A stretch of 64,000 bases of DNA from Chloroflexota bacterium (GCA_014360755.1 JACIWX010000004.1:201172-265171); one strand, 5' to 3'; shown: positions 24,009 through 36,284, counted from the stretch's first letter. Made by a program: numbers and translations. The notes: generated by a model not told the origin, from the sequence alone.

Positions 24009-27000
24009 TTGGAAATCAAGGATATTGATGCTGTTCGAATCAGTCTAGCATCTCCTGAACAAATTCGTGAATGGTCGTATGGCGAGGTAACTAAGCCAGA
24101 GACTATTAATTATCGCCGGTTGCGGCCAGAGAAAGACGGTCTCTTTTGTGAGGCGATTTTTGGCCCCACCAAAGATTGGCAATGCTATTGCGGTAAATAC
24201 AAGAAAATCCGCTACAAGGGCATTGTCTGCGAAAAATGCGGTGTAGAAGTTACCCATTCGAGGGTACGCCGGGAACGAATGGGCCACATTGAGCTTGCAG
24301 CTCCCATTGCCCATATCTGGTACACCCGGCGTTCTCCTAGCTACTTGGGAGTGCTCCTCAATATCTCTCAGCGCAATCTGGACCGTGTGCTGTACTTTGC
24401 GCAGTATATCATTACAGAGATTGACGAAGATGCCCGCCAGAAGGCATTGCGACGTCTGGACGAAGAGCTTAGCCGAGAGAAGGCACGACTGAACCAGACC
24501 GTTGAAGAGCAGATTCAAGCGCTGGAAGCGCAATTGGCGGATGAACTGCAACAACTCAAGGAGCAGCAAGAGCGCCTGAAAGCAGAATTTGAGGAAAAGC
24601 TGACCTCTGCTACGAACGAACTGATGAACCAAGCATCCGCTCTGCAGAAGCAGTTGGACCTGTATAAGGAACAGGCAGCCCCAATGGACTTGGTCTTCCC
24701 AGTGGGAAACATTACCATTGTTGCCCAAGGCGAGCTGGTCACCAGGGATGCCTATTCGCGGTTGAATCAGGTGGTCGAAGAAAAGCTCGGCGAAGTCGAA
24801 GCGACGATCCAGAAGGAAAAGGCAGAAGCGCTGGCTCCTATTGAAGCACGGCAGGACTATTTGCAGCAGGTGATCGCTGACAAGCGTGAGGAGTTGCAAC
24901 AGGCCATCGCCAGTCAGCTTGAAGAAGTTGAAAAACGCATCGAAGAACAACGCATGGAACTGTGCAGCCTCCGCGTGCGCCAGTTGATCAATGAGAGCCG
25001 CCATCGTGAACTCGAAGAAAAATGGCCCAAGGTTTTCAAGGCCGGTATGGGTGCACAGGCTATCTATGATATCGTCAAATCTATTGATCTGGAAGCCCTA
25101 GCACTCAAACTACGCCAGGAGATCTCCCTGTCGAAGTCGAAGCAGCGGCGCAAAAAAGCAGCCAAGCGGCTGCGTGTTGTGGAGGCTTTGCGCCAATCCG
25201 GCAACCGCCCAGAGTGGATGATCCTGACTGTTCTGCCTGTGATACCCCCCGATTTGCGGCCTATGGTGCAGTTGGATGGAGGGCGTTTCGCTACTAGCGA
25301 TCTGAACGACCTGTATCGGAGGGTGGTGAACCGCAACAACCGCCTCAAGCACCTGATTAAGCTGCAGGCTCCAGAGGTGATTGTGCGCAATGAGATGCGC
25401 ATGCTCCAGGAAGCGGTGGATTCATTGATTGATAACAGCCGACGGGGCAAAGCCATTTCCCTGCGCGGAAGCCGCCAACTCAAATCGCTCTCCGACATGC
25501 TGAAGGGAAAGCAGGGCCGCTTCCGCCGCAATTTGCTGGGCAAGAGGGTGGACTATTCAGGGCGCTCCGTTATCGTCGTTGGCCCGGAACTGAAATTGCA
25601 TCAGTGTGGCTTGCCCAAGCGCATGGCGCTGGAGTTGTTCCGGCCATTTGTCATGCAGAAATTGGTGGAATACAACCATGCCATCAATATCAAAGGGGCC
25701 AAGCGTCTCATCGAGAAGGAGGCGCCTGAAGTCTGGGAAGTTCTGGAAGAGGTCATACGCACCCGCCCTGTGCTTCTGAACCGTGCACCTACGCTGCACC
25801 GCTTGGGTATCCAAGCCTTTGAACCAGTTTTGGTGGAAGGCAATGCCATCCAAATCCATCCCTTGGTATGTGCTGCCTTCAATGCTGATTTTGACGGCGA
25901 CCAAATGGCAGTGCACGTACCGCTTTCCGATGCAGCAGTAGCAGAAGCCAGGGAGTTAATGCTATCTCGAAAGAACCTGCTCCTGCCTGCCAATGGCGAG
26001 CCCATTGTTGGTCCGACAAAGGACATGGTGTTGGGTTGCTACTACCTGACGATGGAGCTGCCTGGTGCCCGTGGTGAAGGCAAGATTTTCTCTGACTATG
26101 AGGAAGTGTCTCTAGCATATAACCTTGGCAAAGTAGATTTGCATGCCAAAATCAAATTCTATACCAAGCCGGGCCCACGTCGGAAGACTAAATTGATCGA
26201 AACCACCGTAGGCCGAGTGCTTTTCAACGAGATATTGCCCCCTGAATTGCGCTTCTGTAACGAAGTGATGGATCGGTCGCGTTTGAAAACGTTGGTTGCC
26301 CAGGCTTATCAAGAACTGGGCCCAGATGGTACAGCGGAATTGGTAGATAGGATCAAAGACATCGGTTTTAAGTACGCGACGAAATCGGGCATCACTGTTG
26401 CCATCGAAGATCTAGCCATTCCTGCAGACAAACCCGCTATATTGGAAAGGGTGGCTAACGAGGTAGCCGAAGTGGAACGCCAATACCGTCGCGGGCTGAT
26501 TACCGAGAATGAGCAATATGTCAAAACGGTTGAGCTGTGGACGGATGCTACAGAGCAAATTACAAAAGCCCTTGACCGCGTTCTCGATCGCAACGGCTCT
26601 ATTGGTATTATGGCTATTTCTGGAGCCACCAAAGGCGGCCTGCAACCAGTGCGTCAGCTGGCTGGGATGCGCGGCTTGATGGCTGACCCTTCAGGCCGCA
26701 TTATCGCCCTGCCTATTCGCTCTAACTTCCGAGAAGGGCTGAGTGCATTGGAGTACTTCATCTCCACTCACGGTGCACGAAAAGGCTTGGCTGATACTGC
26801 TTTGCGTACTGCAGATGCTGGCTATCTGACCCGTCGCCTCGTTGATGTAGCGCAGGATGTGATTATTAACGAGGAAGATTGCGGCACCAAAGCGGGCATC
26901 TGGATTGAACGCTCACGCAGTGAGTTGATCAATGACCCCTTTGCCGAGCGCATTCTTGGACGCATCGCTGCCGGCCGGGTGGTCAGCCCCCAAACCCAGG

Positions 27001-28289
27001 AAGTTCTCGTCGAAGTAGGCGAGATGATTGACGAACGCAAGGTGAAACAAATCGAAGCCCATGGTGTCGAACGCGTCTATGTGCGGTCGCCATTGACCTG
27101 CATGTTGCGCTATGGTGTGTGTGCAACCTGCTATGGGCGCGATTTAGCGCGACGTGAACCGGTACGAGTAGGTGAGGCTGTAGGAATTATTGCTGCACAG
27201 TCCATTGGTGAGCCGGGCACGCAATTGACCCTGCGCACGTTCCATACCGGTGGTGTAGCAGGCGCTGAGGACATCACTCAAGGCTTGCCACGCGTGCAAG
27301 AATTGTTCGAGGCGCGTAACCCCAAGGGTCAAGCCATCATTGCAGACATCAGCGGGGTGGTGCATATTACCTCCCAAGGCGAGATGCGCAAGGTACAAAT
27401 AGTATCTAGCGAAATGGTACAGTATCCCTACTCCATACCAAGGAACTATAAACTTTTGGTGCAAGATGGGGACACAGTGCAGGCGGGCGATCCTTTGGCG
27501 AAGCGAGGCGAACGGCAAATTGTGGCTGACGCAGAGGGCCGTGTGGTGCTCGAGAACCGCGATGTGATTATTTGCCATGAGGAACGAGAGGAACGTGAAT
27601 ATGAAATCCCCGCTGCCGCTCGACTGTGCGTGGAAGAGGGCCAGCGCGTGCAAGCGGGTGACCGCATCACAGAAGGAGTGCTAAATCCCCATGAGATCTT
27701 GGAGATCCTGGGTGTCGAGGCGGTGCAGCAATACTTGCTGGAGGAAATCCAGTCAGTGTACCGCACCCAAGGCGTAACGATCCATGACAAGCACATTGAG
27801 ATTATCATCCGCCAGATGCTACGTCGTGTGCGCGTGACTAGTTCGGGAGACACCCACCTTTTGCCAGGGGACTTGGTAGATAAATTGGATTTCGAGCAGA
27901 TCAACAATGAAGTTATTGCTGAGGGGGGCGAACCTGCTACTGCACAACCTGTGCTTCTGGGCATTACCAAGGCTGCCTTGAATACCGAAAGCTTTCTTTC
28001 AGCGGCTTCCTTCCAGCACACAATCAGTGTCTTGTCCGCCGCTGCGATTGAGGGCAAGCGCGATGACTTGCACGGCTTGAAGGAGAGTGTCATTATAGGC
28101 AAGCTCATCCCAGCGGGCACGGGATTCCGCCGCAGGCAAGAGAAAAGGAAGGCATTGGCTGAAGCCACTGCGCTGGCCATGAGCATGCAAGCTCCTTTGG
28201 AAACCATTGCAGCAATACGGAGCACCCAAGCCAGCACGCCGACCCTTGCTACATCTCCCGAAGCGGTGGGTGGTGGTGAAAGCAGCTAG
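24009..28289 (+). CDS. rpoC: RNA polymerase subunit beta'
   Basis: The 1426-residue beta' subunit carries the N-terminal zinc ribbon (C59, C61, C74, C77), the catalytic magnesium site NADFDGDQM (625-633), the bridge-helix region ([27 protein letters not shown]) and the second zinc site (EEDCGT and [11 protein letters not shown]). Residues about 140-330 hold a long Glu/Gln/Lys-rich coiled-coil insertion not present in E. coli. The last 40 residues are a low-complexity tail. The start is TTG after GTAGGAGG. rpoB, normally directly upstream, is absent: a promoter, leader and MITE occupy that place. The penicillin-binding protein gene begins 40 bases downstream. Confidence 0.97.
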   Translation: MEIKDIDAVRISLASPEQIREWSYGEVTKPETINYRRLRPEKDGLFCEAIFGPTKDWQCYCGKYKKIRYKGIVCEKCGVEVTHSRVRRERMGHIELAAPIAHIWYTRRSPSYLGVLLNISQRNLDRVLYFAQYIITEIDEDARQKALRRLDEELSREKARLNQTVEEQIQALEAQLADELQQLKEQQERLKAEFEEKLTSATNELMNQASALQKQLDLYKEQAAPMDLVFPVGNITIVAQGELVTRDAYSRLNQVVEEKLGEVEATIQKEKAEALAPIEARQDYLQQVIADKREELQQAIASQLEEVEKRIEEQRMELCSLRVRQLINESRHRELEEKWPKVFKAGMGAQAIYDIVKSIDLEALALKLRQEISLSKSKQRRKKAAKRLRVVEALRQSGNRPEWMILTVLPVIPPDLRPMVQLDGGRFATSDLNDLYRRVVNRNNRLKHLIKLQAPEVIVRNEMRMLQEAVDSLIDNSRRGKAISLRGSRQLKSLSDMLKGKQGRFRRNLLGKRVDYSGRSVIVVGPELKLHQCGLPKRMALELFRPFVMQKLVEYNHAINIKGAKRLIEKEAPEVWEVLEEVIRTRPVLLNRAPTLHRLGIQAFEPVLVEGNAIQIHPLVCAAFNADFDGDQMAVHVPLSDAAVAEARELMLSRKNLLLPANGEPIVGPTKDMVLGCYYLTMELPGARGEGKIFSDYEEVSLAYNLGKVDLHAKIKFYTKPGPRRKTKLIETTVGRVLFNEILPPELRFCNEVMDRSRLKTLVAQAYQELGPDGTAELVDRIKDIGFKYATKSGITVAIEDLAIPADKPAILERVANEVAEVERQYRRGLITENEQYVKTVELWTDATEQITKALDRVLDRNGSIGIMAISGATKGGLQPVRQLAGMRGLMADPSGRIIALPIRSNFREGLSALEYFISTHGARKGLADTALRTADAGYLTRRLVDVAQDVIINEEDCGTKAGIWIERSRSELINDPFAERILGRIAAGRVVSPQTQEVLVEVGEMIDERKVKQIEAHGVERVYVRSPLTCMLRYGVCATCYGRDLARREPVRVGEAVGIIAAQSIGEPGTQLTLRTFHTGGVAGAEDITQGLPRVQELFEARNPKGQAIIADISGVVHITSQGEMRKVQIVSSEMVQYPYSIPRNYKLLVQDGDTVQAGDPLAKRGERQIVADAEGRVVLENRDVIICHEEREEREYEIPAAARLCVEEGQRVQAGDRITEGVLNPHEILEILGVEAVQQYLLEEIQSVYRTQGVTIHDKHIEIIIRQMLRRVRVTSSGDTHLLPGDLVDKLDFEQINNEVIAEGGEPATAQPVLLGITKAALNTESFLSAASFQHTISVLSAAAIEGKRDDLHGLKESVIIGKLIPAGTGFRRRQEKRKALAEATALAMSMQAPLETIAAIRSTQASTPTLATSPEAVGGGESS

Positions 28290-28329
28290 GGCGGCAACAG
28301 CCACATGGAATTGGAACCGAGCCTGATCC

Positions 28330-31300
28330 ATGGACGCGTGGAAAACCTACTACTTTCTGCACCGTCGCCGGAACGATTCTAATCTAGCAATCCGCTTGAT
28401 CAGCGGATTGTTACTGTTCACATTGCTCCTGGGCATTCTGGCCATTGCATTAGGCTTTGGCACCGTGTTTGCGGTGTACGCATACTATAGCAGGCAATTG
28501 CCTCCAGCAGAGGAGATCGGCCGTAGCGCCGTCTCCTCTTTTAAAACTACCAAGATCTATGACCGCACGGGTCAGCACCTGCTATACGAACTATTGCCTC
28601 CAGAAGGTGGTGATCGCACCTTTGTACCCTTGCATCTCATTCCTGAGTATGTCCGCTATGCCACGATAGCCTTAGAGGACAAGACCTTCTATGAAAACCC
28701 GGCAGGAATCAATATTGAAGGCCTTGTGCGTGCTGCGATCAATAACTTGCGCGGCTTGCCTGTGCAAGGAGGCAGTTCCATTGCCCAGCAATTGGTCCGC
28801 AATGTGATCATGACACCGGAAGAGAGAGCCGAGCGCAGTTATGCACGCAAAATCAAAGAGGTAATCCTAGCATATGAACTGACACGTCAGTATCCGGGCG
28901 TGGAAGGTAAGGATCGGATTTTGGAATGGTATCTAAATACCGTATCCTATGGATTTCCAACGGGAGTGGGTGCTGCGGCAGAGTTCTATTTCGGGAAACC
29001 CGTTTGGGAACTTGATCTGGCTGAAGCCGCCATGCTGGCTCATATCCCTCAATACCCCGCCTTAAACCCCATTGATAACTTTGAGAAAGCCAAAGTGCGT
29101 CAAGAGATTGTCCTTGACCAAATGTATCTTCAAGGTTATATCAGTGCAGAGGAAGCCTGGGCAGCAAAACAGGAAGAACTGCATATCGTATCCAAACGCT
29201 TTGACATCACCGCACCCCATTTTGTGATGTACGTGCGCCAATTGTTGGAGAAAAAGTTCGGGACAGATGTGGTATATCGCGGTGGCTTGCGCGTCTACAC
29301 TACCCTAGACTTAGAGCTACAAAATGAAGCAGAACGTGTTGCTCGCGAGTATATTGCTGAAGTCAAGGAAGCACATAACGTGCATAATGCCGCCGTGGTG
29401 GTGCTTGATGTCAAGACCGGTGAGATTTTGTCAATGGTTGGCAGCCTGGACTATTTCGATTCCTCCATCGCGGGTCAGGTGAACGTAGCGATCTCGCCAC
29501 GGCAACCGGGTTCTTCGTTCAAGCCGTTCACGTATGTCACCGCATTTGCTCAAGGCTATACCCCAGCGACCATGATTATGGATGTGCGCACCAGTTTCCC
29601 CGATTCACCCAACCCGCCATACGTTCCAGAGAACCATGACCGGCGGTTCCGTGGCCCAGTGCTGGTACGGCAAGCCCTAGCCTGCTCTCTGAATGTCCCT
29701 GCTGTGGCTATGCTGTACCGTGCAGGCATCAAGAACGTGCTGGATATGGCACATCGCATGGGTATCAATACTTTGAACCGGGAGTTTTACGGGCTCAGCC
29801 TCACATTGGGCGGTGGCGAGGTAACCCTGTTGGATCTGGTGTATGCATATAGTGTTTTTGCCAACGGTGGCGTGATGGTTGGCGAGCCAGTGCCAGCGGA
29901 GGATCTGAAGCCTGGTTTCCGCGAACTGAATCCGGTAGCGATTTTGAAGGTCGAAAACAATGCCGGTGATGTCATTTACGAGTACAATGAGCCTCAGCGT
30001 AAGGAAATCATTAGCCCGCAGTTGGCTTACCTGATTACTAGCATCCTTTCTGACAACAACGCCCGTGTGGGCACTTTCGGTCCTAACAGCGTAATCAACC
30101 TTGGGCCGAATGTGGCGGTGAAAACTGGCACGACGACCGATTACCGGGATGCCTGGACGGTAGGCTACAACCCGCAGGTGGCAGTAGGGGTTTGGGTTGG
30201 CAATAGTGATAATAAGCCCATGGAGCGTATGCCTGGCAGCCGAGGGGCAGGACCTATCTGGAGAGGGGTCATGGAGTGGCTGCTTAAGCGGCTGCCAGAG
30301 GCCAAATTCCTGGTACCAGATGGCTTGGAATGGGTCGAGGTAGACGCTACCTCAGGGCTGCTGCCCACACCTTATTCTCCGCGCAAAATACGGGAAGTCT
30401 TTATCAAGGGCACTGCTCCGACAGAATATGATAACATCCATCGTCCATTTCGCATTTGCAAGGCTTCGGGCAAATTAGCAACCCCGCATTGCCCTCCCGA
30501 GGATGTTGAGGAGCGTGTTTTCGAAATCTACCCACCTGAAGCCAGCGATTGGGTGCGGGAGAACCAGATACCGCAACCGCCAACAGCCTATTGTGATGTA
30601 CATGGGCCAAGCCCTACCACTTTGGAAGTGGCGATTACCAGCCCCAGCCTCTATGCGCATGTTGCAGGGGTAGTGCCCATCTTCGGCAATGCCCGCCCAG
30701 GCGACTTTAGGCTATACCGGATTGCATACGGCGCAGGATTAAGCCCGCGGGAATGGGTGCTAATTGGCGGCGATCATTACAACCGCGTGGACAACAACAT
30801 CCTTGAATATTGGGACGTGAGCCAACTGCCAGACGGCTTATACACCCTCCAATTGGTCGTGATGGAAGGAAGTGGCAATCAGCGTTCGGCGAGCATCCAG
30901 GTTATTGTGGACAATACGCCACCCAGGGTGGAGATCATCCATCCTCTGGAAGGAGCGATCTACACCCTCGAAAGCGATGAATGGGTGAATATCCAGGTGG
31001 ATGCCGTTGATAATTATGCGATGGACAGGGTCGAGTTCTATCTAGATGAACAACAAATTGGATACAGCACAGTTGCGCCATTTACGCACAAGTGGACTAT
31101 TGCACTTTCTGATACCATCCCTAGCCTAGTCCGCGACCCTGCCATGATCAGCAGCACCCTGGTGATAACCAGCAGCGATTTGCATATCCAATCGCAGACA
31201 TTGCTGGATGGCACAGTCATTACCGTTACGCGCTCCATTACGGACATGCGTGTCATCAGCGCCACGAGCTTGTCACCCACCGGACGTGGAGTCATTTCGG

Positions 31301-31584
31301 ACACCTCAGGCTATACAGAGACCCATGTCTTGCATGTCATCGGGTTTGATGCAGCCGGCAATAAGACGGAGAGCTCTAGGGTGCGCATTTATACAATTCA
31401 TAAGCCGAAAGAAGAAAAGAAGGAGACCCCGACCCCTGCTGTTCCTACAACGGGCTTACGTCGCTTAGCGAATGAGCCGAGACCGATAGCCCGGCTTTAT
31501 TTACCAGAAGCACAGGGGGTGGTCGTCGAGTTTCCTGTGGTACGCCTGCCCTCAGCAATCCATCGCTCCAGCAGACGCATGTAA
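28330..31584 (+). CDS. Class A penicillin-binding protein (transglycosylase/transpeptidase)
   Basis: The 1084-residue bifunctional peptidoglycan synthase has one N-terminal transmembrane anchor (about 21-52) and a GT51 domain with catalytic E116 in [12 protein letters not shown] and [13 protein letters not shown]. The transpeptidase domain has S395-x-x-K398 (PGSSFKPF), an SLN motif and KTGT ([13 protein letters not shown]). After about residue 760 come two Ig-like domains ([28 protein letters not shown]), unusual in length, perhaps for wall or polysaccharide contact. The protein acts outside the membrane. The ribosome site is weak. It is likely transcribed with rpoC. Confidence 0.93.
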   Translation: MDAWKTYYFLHRRRNDSNLAIRLISGLLLFTLLLGILAIALGFGTVFAVYAYYSRQLPPAEEIGRSAVSSFKTTKIYDRTGQHLLYELLPPEGGDRTFVPLHLIPEYVRYATIALEDKTFYENPAGINIEGLVRAAINNLRGLPVQGGSSIAQQLVRNVIMTPEERAERSYARKIKEVILAYELTRQYPGVEGKDRILEWYLNTVSYGFPTGVGAAAEFYFGKPVWELDLAEAAMLAHIPQYPALNPIDNFEKAKVRQEIVLDQMYLQGYISAEEAWAAKQEELHIVSKRFDITAPHFVMYVRQLLEKKFGTDVVYRGGLRVYTTLDLELQNEAERVAREYIAEVKEAHNVHNAAVVVLDVKTGEILSMVGSLDYFDSSIAGQVNVAISPRQPGSSFKPFTYVTAFAQGYTPATMIMDVRTSFPDSPNPPYVPENHDRRFRGPVLVRQALACSLNVPAVAMLYRAGIKNVLDMAHRMGINTLNREFYGLSLTLGGGEVTLLDLVYAYSVFANGGVMVGEPVPAEDLKPGFRELNPVAILKVENNAGDVIYEYNEPQRKEIISPQLAYLITSILSDNNARVGTFGPNSVINLGPNVAVKTGTTTDYRDAWTVGYNPQVAVGVWVGNSDNKPMERMPGSRGAGPIWRGVMEWLLKRLPEAKFLVPDGLEWVEVDATSGLLPTPYSPRKIREVFIKGTAPTEYDNIHRPFRICKASGKLATPHCPPEDVEERVFEIYPPEASDWVRENQIPQPPTAYCDVHGPSPTTLEVAITSPSLYAHVAGVVPIFGNARPGDFRLYRIAYGAGLSPREWVLIGGDHYNRVDNNILEYWDVSQLPDGLYTLQLVVMEGSGNQRSASIQVIVDNTPPRVEIIHPLEGAIYTLESDEWVNIQVDAVDNYAMDRVEFYLDEQQIGYSTVAPFTHKWTIALSDTIPSLVRDPAMISSTLVITSSDLHIQSQTLLDGTVITVTRSITDMRVISATSLSPTGRGVISDTSGYTETHVLHVIGFDAAGNKTESSRVRIYTIHKPKEEKKETPTPAVPTTGLRRLANEPRPIARLYLPEAQGVVVEFPVVRLPSAIHRSSRRM

Positions 31585-31616
31585 AAAGGTGCTTAGACTT
31601 TTCTGATGGGAGAGCC

Positions 31617-32660
31617 ATGAGTACAGCCTACGTATACGACCCGCTGTATTTGAAGCACGATGCTGCTGAGCATCCAGAGAACAGCCGCCGGCTGGAACAA
31701 ATCATGAGCCATTTGCAAAGGGCTGGTTTTCTGGAACGTATGAAAAGTTTGCCTGCTCGAGATGCCACGTTAGAGGAGATCTCCGCCGTGCATCATCCTG
31801 CGTATATCGCGCGTATACGTGCATCTGCTGAGGGTAAAACGGGCTGGTTGGACATGGATACTTACATCGGTCCATATTCCTATGCTGCAGCGTTGCGTGC
31901 CGCAGGGGGGCTGTTATGCGCCGTTGACGCCGTGTTGGAAAAGGAAGTGGACAATGCCTTTGCCTTGGTTCGTCCACCCGGGCACCACGCCGTGTCCAAC
32001 CGAGCCATGGGCTTTTGCCTGTTCAACAACGTGGCTATAGCCGCTCGTTACGCTTTGCAAAAGTACAAGTTGGATCGCGTCTTTATTGTGGATTTTGACC
32101 TACACCATGGCAATGGGACACAAGATGCTTTCTATGAAGAGCCCCGTGTCCTATATTTTTCGACGCACCAATACCCTTATTACCCCGGCACCGGACACTG
32201 GCAGGAGACAGGCCGCGGTGCTGGCCTTGGCTATAACGTCAACGTGCCTTTGCCGGCCGGCGTCGGTGACGCAGGTTATCAACGCATCTTCGATGAAATC
32301 CTGGTGCCTGTTGCCCGCCGCTATAAACCGCAGTTGATCCTGGTATCAGCGGGCTATGACGCCCACTGGATGGATCCTCTGGGGATGATGTTGCTGTCCG
32401 TGGCCGGGTATGCCGCCCTGGTGCGTGTGCTGGTTGCATTGGCTGAGGAATGGTGTGCGGGCCGTCTAGTACTGACCTTGGAAGGCGGGTATAACTTGGA
32501 AGCCCTAGCCTTATCTGTTGCCGCTACGTTCTCAGTGCTGTTAGGAGACGAGCAAGTCTACGATCCCTTGGGTCCTGCAAGACAAAGCGAGCGCGCGATC
32601 GATTCAGTTCTGGATGCTGTGAAAAAAGTGCATCTGCTTGGTGAGCAGCCGATGCGCTAG
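31617..32660 (+). CDS. Histone deacetylase family protein (acetylpolyamine amidohydrolase/AcuC-like)
   Basis: The 347-residue enzyme shows all landmarks of zinc-dependent deacetylases: RPPGHHA (active-site histidines), [12 protein letters not shown] (zinc-binding Asp and His), YYPGTGH and [13 protein letters not shown] (second zinc Asp), then LEGGYN. Bacterial members remove acetyl groups from polyamines, acetoin-related substrates or proteins; the substrate here is unknown. GGGAG lies close to the ATG. It sits 33 bases after the PBP gene and 47 before an acyltransferase, so a common transcript is plausible. Confidence 0.9.
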   Translation: MSTAYVYDPLYLKHDAAEHPENSRRLEQIMSHLQRAGFLERMKSLPARDATLEEISAVHHPAYIARIRASAEGKTGWLDMDTYIGPYSYAAALRAAGGLLCAVDAVLEKEVDNAFALVRPPGHHAVSNRAMGFCLFNNVAIAARYALQKYKLDRVFIVDFDLHHGNGTQDAFYEEPRVLYFSTHQYPYYPGTGHWQETGRGAGLGYNVNVPLPAGVGDAGYQRIFDEILVPVARRYKPQLILVSAGYDAHWMDPLGMMLLSVAGYAALVRVLVALAEEWCAGRLVLTLEGGYNLEALALSVAATFSVLLGDEQVYDPLGPARQSERAIDSVLDAVKKVHLLGEQPMR

Positions 32661-32707
32661 AGGACTAATACAAGCTTGCGCATAGAAACCATTTCAACGG
32701 GATAAAA

Positions 32708-33778
32708 GTGATGAAGCTCGATGTTTATAGTGACAGCAAAGGGTTTGATGCCCTCTACGAAGAGTGGAATGCTTTGCTGCAACAAAGCACCACGAACGTG
32801 CTCTTCATGACCTGGGAATGGCAACGGGCTTGGTGGGAAAGCTTCGGCGCTGGCAAGAACCTGCGTTTATTTACTATCCGCGATGAAAAAGATTCCCTCG
32901 TTGCTATCTGCCCCCTCTTTGTCCAGCAGACTTTCGTTGACCCCAAGGCGGCTCTGCCAGAAATCAGCGTAGAACGTCCTAAGGCTATCGCACATGGCGA
33001 ACCAAGACAAACTGCGCATCTAGTTGGTGGCACTGAGGTCTCCGACTATTTGGACTTGATAGCCCTTCCGGAGCATCATCAAGAGGCTTGTGCCCTGTTG
33101 TTAGACGCCTTTGCGCGGGAAGATTGGCAGATCTTGGACCTCCGTTGCATTCCAGCAGCCTCACCCACTGTTCAGACAGTGAGTGAACTCGCCAAGGCTC
33201 ATGGCTGGGAGGTGCAATTAGCCCGAGAAGATGTTTGTCCTATTGTGGAACTCCCACGCACTTGGGATGAATACCTGAGCACAAAGTTGGACAGGAAGCA
33301 GCGCCACGAGTTGCGGCGCAAGATGCGTCGTGCAGAACAAGAGGCAGTGGTTGACTGGTATTGGGTAACCCCTGATAACTTTGACGAAGGATTTCGCCTC
33401 TTTATCCACTTGCATAAAACCAGCCATCCAGAAAAGGATGCGTTCATGGATGAACGCATGCAAGGATTCTTCCGGGCCATAGCCTACTCCACTTTGCAAA
33501 AGGGCTGGCTGAGGCTGAGCATCCTGCGCTTCAACCGCAAGCCCGTCGCCAGTTACCTATGCTTCGACTACGGTGGAGATCGTCTTGTCTATAATTCTGG
33601 CTTTGATTTGGACGCCTATGCTGATCTTGGACCAGGCATTGTGTTGCTGGGCTATCTAATTGACGATGCTATCAAGCAGGGGTGCAAACGCTTCGATTTC
33701 CTACAGGGTGGTGAGCGGTATAAATACGAGTTCGGCGCAACGGACACAGAAGTACTGCGGCTATTTATCCGCCGCTAA
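32708..33778 (+). CDS. GNAT-type acyltransferase (CelD/BioF2-like, FemAB-related)
   Basis: The 356-residue protein resembles Acetyltransf_6 proteins: an N-terminal domain with FMTWEWQRAWWESFG and LVAICPLF, and a C-terminal GNAT half with QRHELRRKMRR, RFNRKPVASYLCFDYGGDRLVYNSGFD and GCKRFDFLQGGERYKYEFGA. Such proteins are linked to cell-wall or exopolysaccharide acylation and, in FemAB relatives, to adding amino acids to peptidoglycan. The GTG and the next codon ATG are both possible starts. Its position after the PBP gene fits an envelope role, which is an inference. Confidence 0.8.
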   Translation: MMKLDVYSDSKGFDALYEEWNALLQQSTTNVLFMTWEWQRAWWESFGAGKNLRLFTIRDEKDSLVAICPLFVQQTFVDPKAALPEISVERPKAIAHGEPRQTAHLVGGTEVSDYLDLIALPEHHQEACALLLDAFAREDWQILDLRCIPAASPTVQTVSELAKAHGWEVQLAREDVCPIVELPRTWDEYLSTKLDRKQRHELRRKMRRAEQEAVVDWYWVTPDNFDEGFRLFIHLHKTSHPEKDAFMDERMQGFFRAIAYSTLQKGWLRLSILRFNRKPVASYLCFDYGGDRLVYNSGFDLDAYADLGPGIVLLGYLIDDAIKQGCKRFDFLQGGERYKYEFGATDTEVLRLFIRR

Positions 33779-33838
33779 CAAGCCCTAGAGTGCTTCCAGA
33801 GATCCCTTTTGCGCTCTATATTCCCCTAGCGCTTGTCA

Positions 33839-34909
33839 TTACGCTCGCAAAGCCCCAGTCGGGCACACAGCCAGGCACAAGCCACAAGAGCGACAACGAG
33901 ACTCATTCAACGCCATTTGTCCATCCGGCAGTAGTTGGCGGGCGCGGTAGGCACATACTGTTATGCAACGCCCACACCGGGTGCAAGCCTCGGGGTCAAA
34001 GACAAAAGTCAGTGGGGCATGGGACGGTGTCTCCCCTAGATGAGGAAGGGCGGCCCCGCGCAAATTAGCCAAGCAAGCATAGCCATGATCGTCCAACCAA
34101 CGTTCTAGTTTAGCCAATGCCTTGCCAAACCAATCCAGCCCTTCCAGGAGAGGAGCAGTATGTACACCCACTGCAGTAGCACCCGCCATCACCATCTCCA
34201 CAATGTCCTCAGCCTTTGTTACTCCACCCGTACCAACCACAGGAACATTGTGACGAAGGCAGATCGCAGCCACAGTCCCCAAAGCAATGGGTAGGATAGC
34301 AGAACCTGAGAGCCAGGCGAAGGAACCGAGCATTGGCTTCCTGGTCTCCACATCTACACGCAATGCTGGACCAATGGAATCTATGGCTGTGACGCCGTCT
34401 GCCCCGGCTTGCAGACAGGCATCCACGACTTCCAGCAAATTAGGCCAATTGGCACTGACCTTGACCAATACAGGCACAGATACCTGGTTTTTTGCTGCTG
34501 TGACCATCGGTGCAGCGTCTTCGGCGCGATAGGATACCACTTCCAGCATGTCAGCACCTGCCTGCACCAGCGGCATAGCCAGCTGCTCGACCTCACCAGC
34601 AGTATGGCCTACGCTGGCAATGAGCACACCATCCCGATGCGATAACGCTGGCAATTCCTCATCAATCCATTGCTGTGCTGGCAAATCTGACCAGCCTTCT
34701 GTATTGAGCAAGCTCTTGTGCCCTGCCGCGGCGATATGCGGTACTGGGTTTCGCGTGGCCTGGGGACGGATGGTTTTGGTGACCACGGCGGCTGCACCTG
34801 CTGCAAAAGCTGCTTGGATAGCCTCAGCATTCCAGGATAAAGGACCAGAGGAAAGGATCAAGGGATTCCGCAGGCGTACCCCGCACAGTTCAACGTTCAA
34901 GTCGCTCAT
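33839..34909 (-). CDS. Dihydroorotate/dihydropyrimidine dehydrogenase-like flavoprotein with two 4Fe-4S clusters
   Basis: The 356-residue protein has a DHOD-type TIM barrel (VRLRNPLILSSGPLSWN, PVLVKVSANWPNLLEVV, GVTAIDSIG, VVGTGGVTKAEDIVEMVMAGATAVGVHTA for FMN binding). A two-cluster ferredoxin tail follows (CTRCGRCITVC and CRSCGLCLAVCP). This layout matches the PreA subunit of NAD-dependent dihydropyrimidine dehydrogenase more than PyrD, which lacks the ferredoxin tail. The ribosome site is weak. It is the last gene of the aldehyde oxidoreductase cluster, 46 bases after the amidohydrolase, and would pass electrons to or from reduced pyrimidine-type rings. Confidence 0.82.
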   Translation of the reverse strand: MSDLNVELCGVRLRNPLILSSGPLSWNAEAIQAAFAAGAAAVVTKTIRPQATRNPVPHIAAAGHKSLLNTEGWSDLPAQQWIDEELPALSHRDGVLIASVGHTAGEVEQLAMPLVQAGADMLEVVSYRAEDAAPMVTAAKNQVSVPVLVKVSANWPNLLEVVDACLQAGADGVTAIDSIGPALRVDVETRKPMLGSFAWLSGSAILPIALGTVAAICLRHNVPVVGTGGVTKAEDIVEMVMAGATAVGVHTAPLLEGLDWFGKALAKLERWLDDHGYACLANLRGAALPHLGETPSHAPLTFVFDPEACTRCGRCITVCAYRARQLLPDGQMALNESRCRSCGLCLAVCPTGALRA

Positions 34910-34955
34910 AAGTTATCCATTCTTTGCGTATTTCGTGTTCCGTGTATAAAAGCTT

Positions 34956-36284
34956 TTAGGCAATGCTGCCTTCCCATAAGCGCCTCGCTGCTTCCTCTAC
35001 GCGCCCCCGCACGGCGTTTTCATCCATACCAATGACCTTGCCATCGCACAGAAGCCACCTGCCGGCGCACATAACTCCTCTCAGGTGGCTAGGATTACGC
35101 CAGAGGAGCAACTGGTCAGCCAAATTATGCGTAGCCAAAGGCGTTGGAACATCCGTGGTGATGAGCAGTAGATCAGCCTGGTAGCCAGGGGCGAGGATGC
35201 CCACATCCGTAAAGCCCAGAGCCCGTGCGCCGTTCTGGGTAGCCATTGTCCAGACAACAGAGGCAGGCATGACTCCTGGATCTTGCAAGCGTGCTTTAGG
35301 GATGAGCGCGGCTGCCCGCATCACTTCAAAAAAGTTGTTCATATATCCATCGGTGCCCAGGGCAACGTTAACCCCAGCTTCTAGCATCTCGGGCACGGGT
35401 GCAAAGCCACCTCCTACTTCACAATTGGAAAGGGGCTGGTGCGAGACATGAACTCCTCGCCGCGCCAGGATCTCAATCTCTGCTGCATCCACCTGAACAC
35501 ATTGGGAAGCCAATACATGTTGGCCTAGGACGCCCAAATGCTCATAATAAGCCACCGGGCGCATGCCATAGCGCGAGAGACAGTACTCTGGTTCGTAAGT
35601 CCCTTCAGAAAGGTGCATGTGAGTTCTTGCTCCTCGTTCAGCAGCCAACTCAAAAGCCCTGTGGATAAAGTCGGCCGAGCAGGTAAAGGTGGTGTGGAAA
35701 CACATCATACCAGAGACCAACCCACCGTGTGCTCGGCAATGGTCTATGAAGTCCGCGTTTTCCCGCAAGCCTAATGCGCCATTTTCAGCACTGACCCGTT
35801 CGGTAGCTTCAAAAGAGAGCACCCCACGCACTCCCCGACGGCGGACGACTTGTGCCTCTACTTCCAGTGCACCGGGGATGGCGTAAGGCGCTTCCAGGCA
35901 ATCATAAAAGGTGGTGATCCCGTTGCGAACCATCTCTAAGCAAGCCCAATCGGTAGCAGCCGCAATCCAGTCATGGGTCAGCCGATCTTCGACAAGGGGC
36001 CACCAAAACTCTTTGAGAAAGGGCCAGAAACCAGCAGGAGCCTTCTCCAGAGGGATGCCATGCGCTAGCACACCGTACATGTGATGGTGGGCGTTGACAA
36101 AGGCAGGGGTAACCACGCAGTCTGTAGCTTCAATGACACTGGCATCGGGGAAATCAGTGCGCAGTTGTGCATGAGGTGCTGTTGCCAGTACCCGATCGTC
36201 CTCTATTGCCACCCCCCAACCTGGGTGGGGTGGCTTCATTGTATCAGCCCACAACATTGCCCCTAGAAGTAATGTGGTAGCCAT
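34956..36284 (-). CDS. Amidohydrolase (TRZ/ATZ, SsnA-like deaminase family)
   Basis: The 442-residue metal-dependent hydrolase has the first metal motif VNAHHHMYG, the HMHLSEG histidines of the barrel, SHQPLSNCEVGGGFAP and the GTDGYMNNFFE aspartate. This set is typical of guanine deaminase, atrazine chlorohydrolase and SsnA-type enzymes acting on N-heterocycles or guanidine-like groups; the exact substrate is not readable. ATG at 36284 has AAAGGAGG before it. It lies between a MoaD-like gene and a dihydropyrimidine-dehydrogenase-like gene, which suggests catabolism of a nitrogenous ring compound. Confidence 0.85.
   Translation of the reverse strand: MATTLLLGAMLWADTMKPPHPGWGVAIEDDRVLATAPHAQLRTDFPDASVIEATDCVVTPAFVNAHHHMYGVLAHGIPLEKAPAGFWPFLKEFWWPLVEDRLTHDWIAAATDWACLEMVRNGITTFYDCLEAPYAIPGALEVEAQVVRRRGVRGVLSFEATERVSAENGALGLRENADFIDHCRAHGGLVSGMMCFHTTFTCSADFIHRAFELAAERGARTHMHLSEGTYEPEYCLSRYGMRPVAYYEHLGVLGQHVLASQCVQVDAAEIEILARRGVHVSHQPLSNCEVGGGFAPVPEMLEAGVNVALGTDGYMNNFFEVMRAAALIPKARLQDPGVMPASVVWTMATQNGARALGFTDVGILAPGYQADLLLITTDVPTPLATHNLADQLLLWRNPSHLRGVMCAGRWLLCDGKVIGMDENAVRGRVEEAARRLWEGSIA

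Noticed and set aside
33839..34909. Biosynthetic dihydroorotate dehydrogenase (pyrD)
   Set aside because: The C-terminal two-cluster ferredoxin and the operon partners fit a PreA-like dehydrogenase better.
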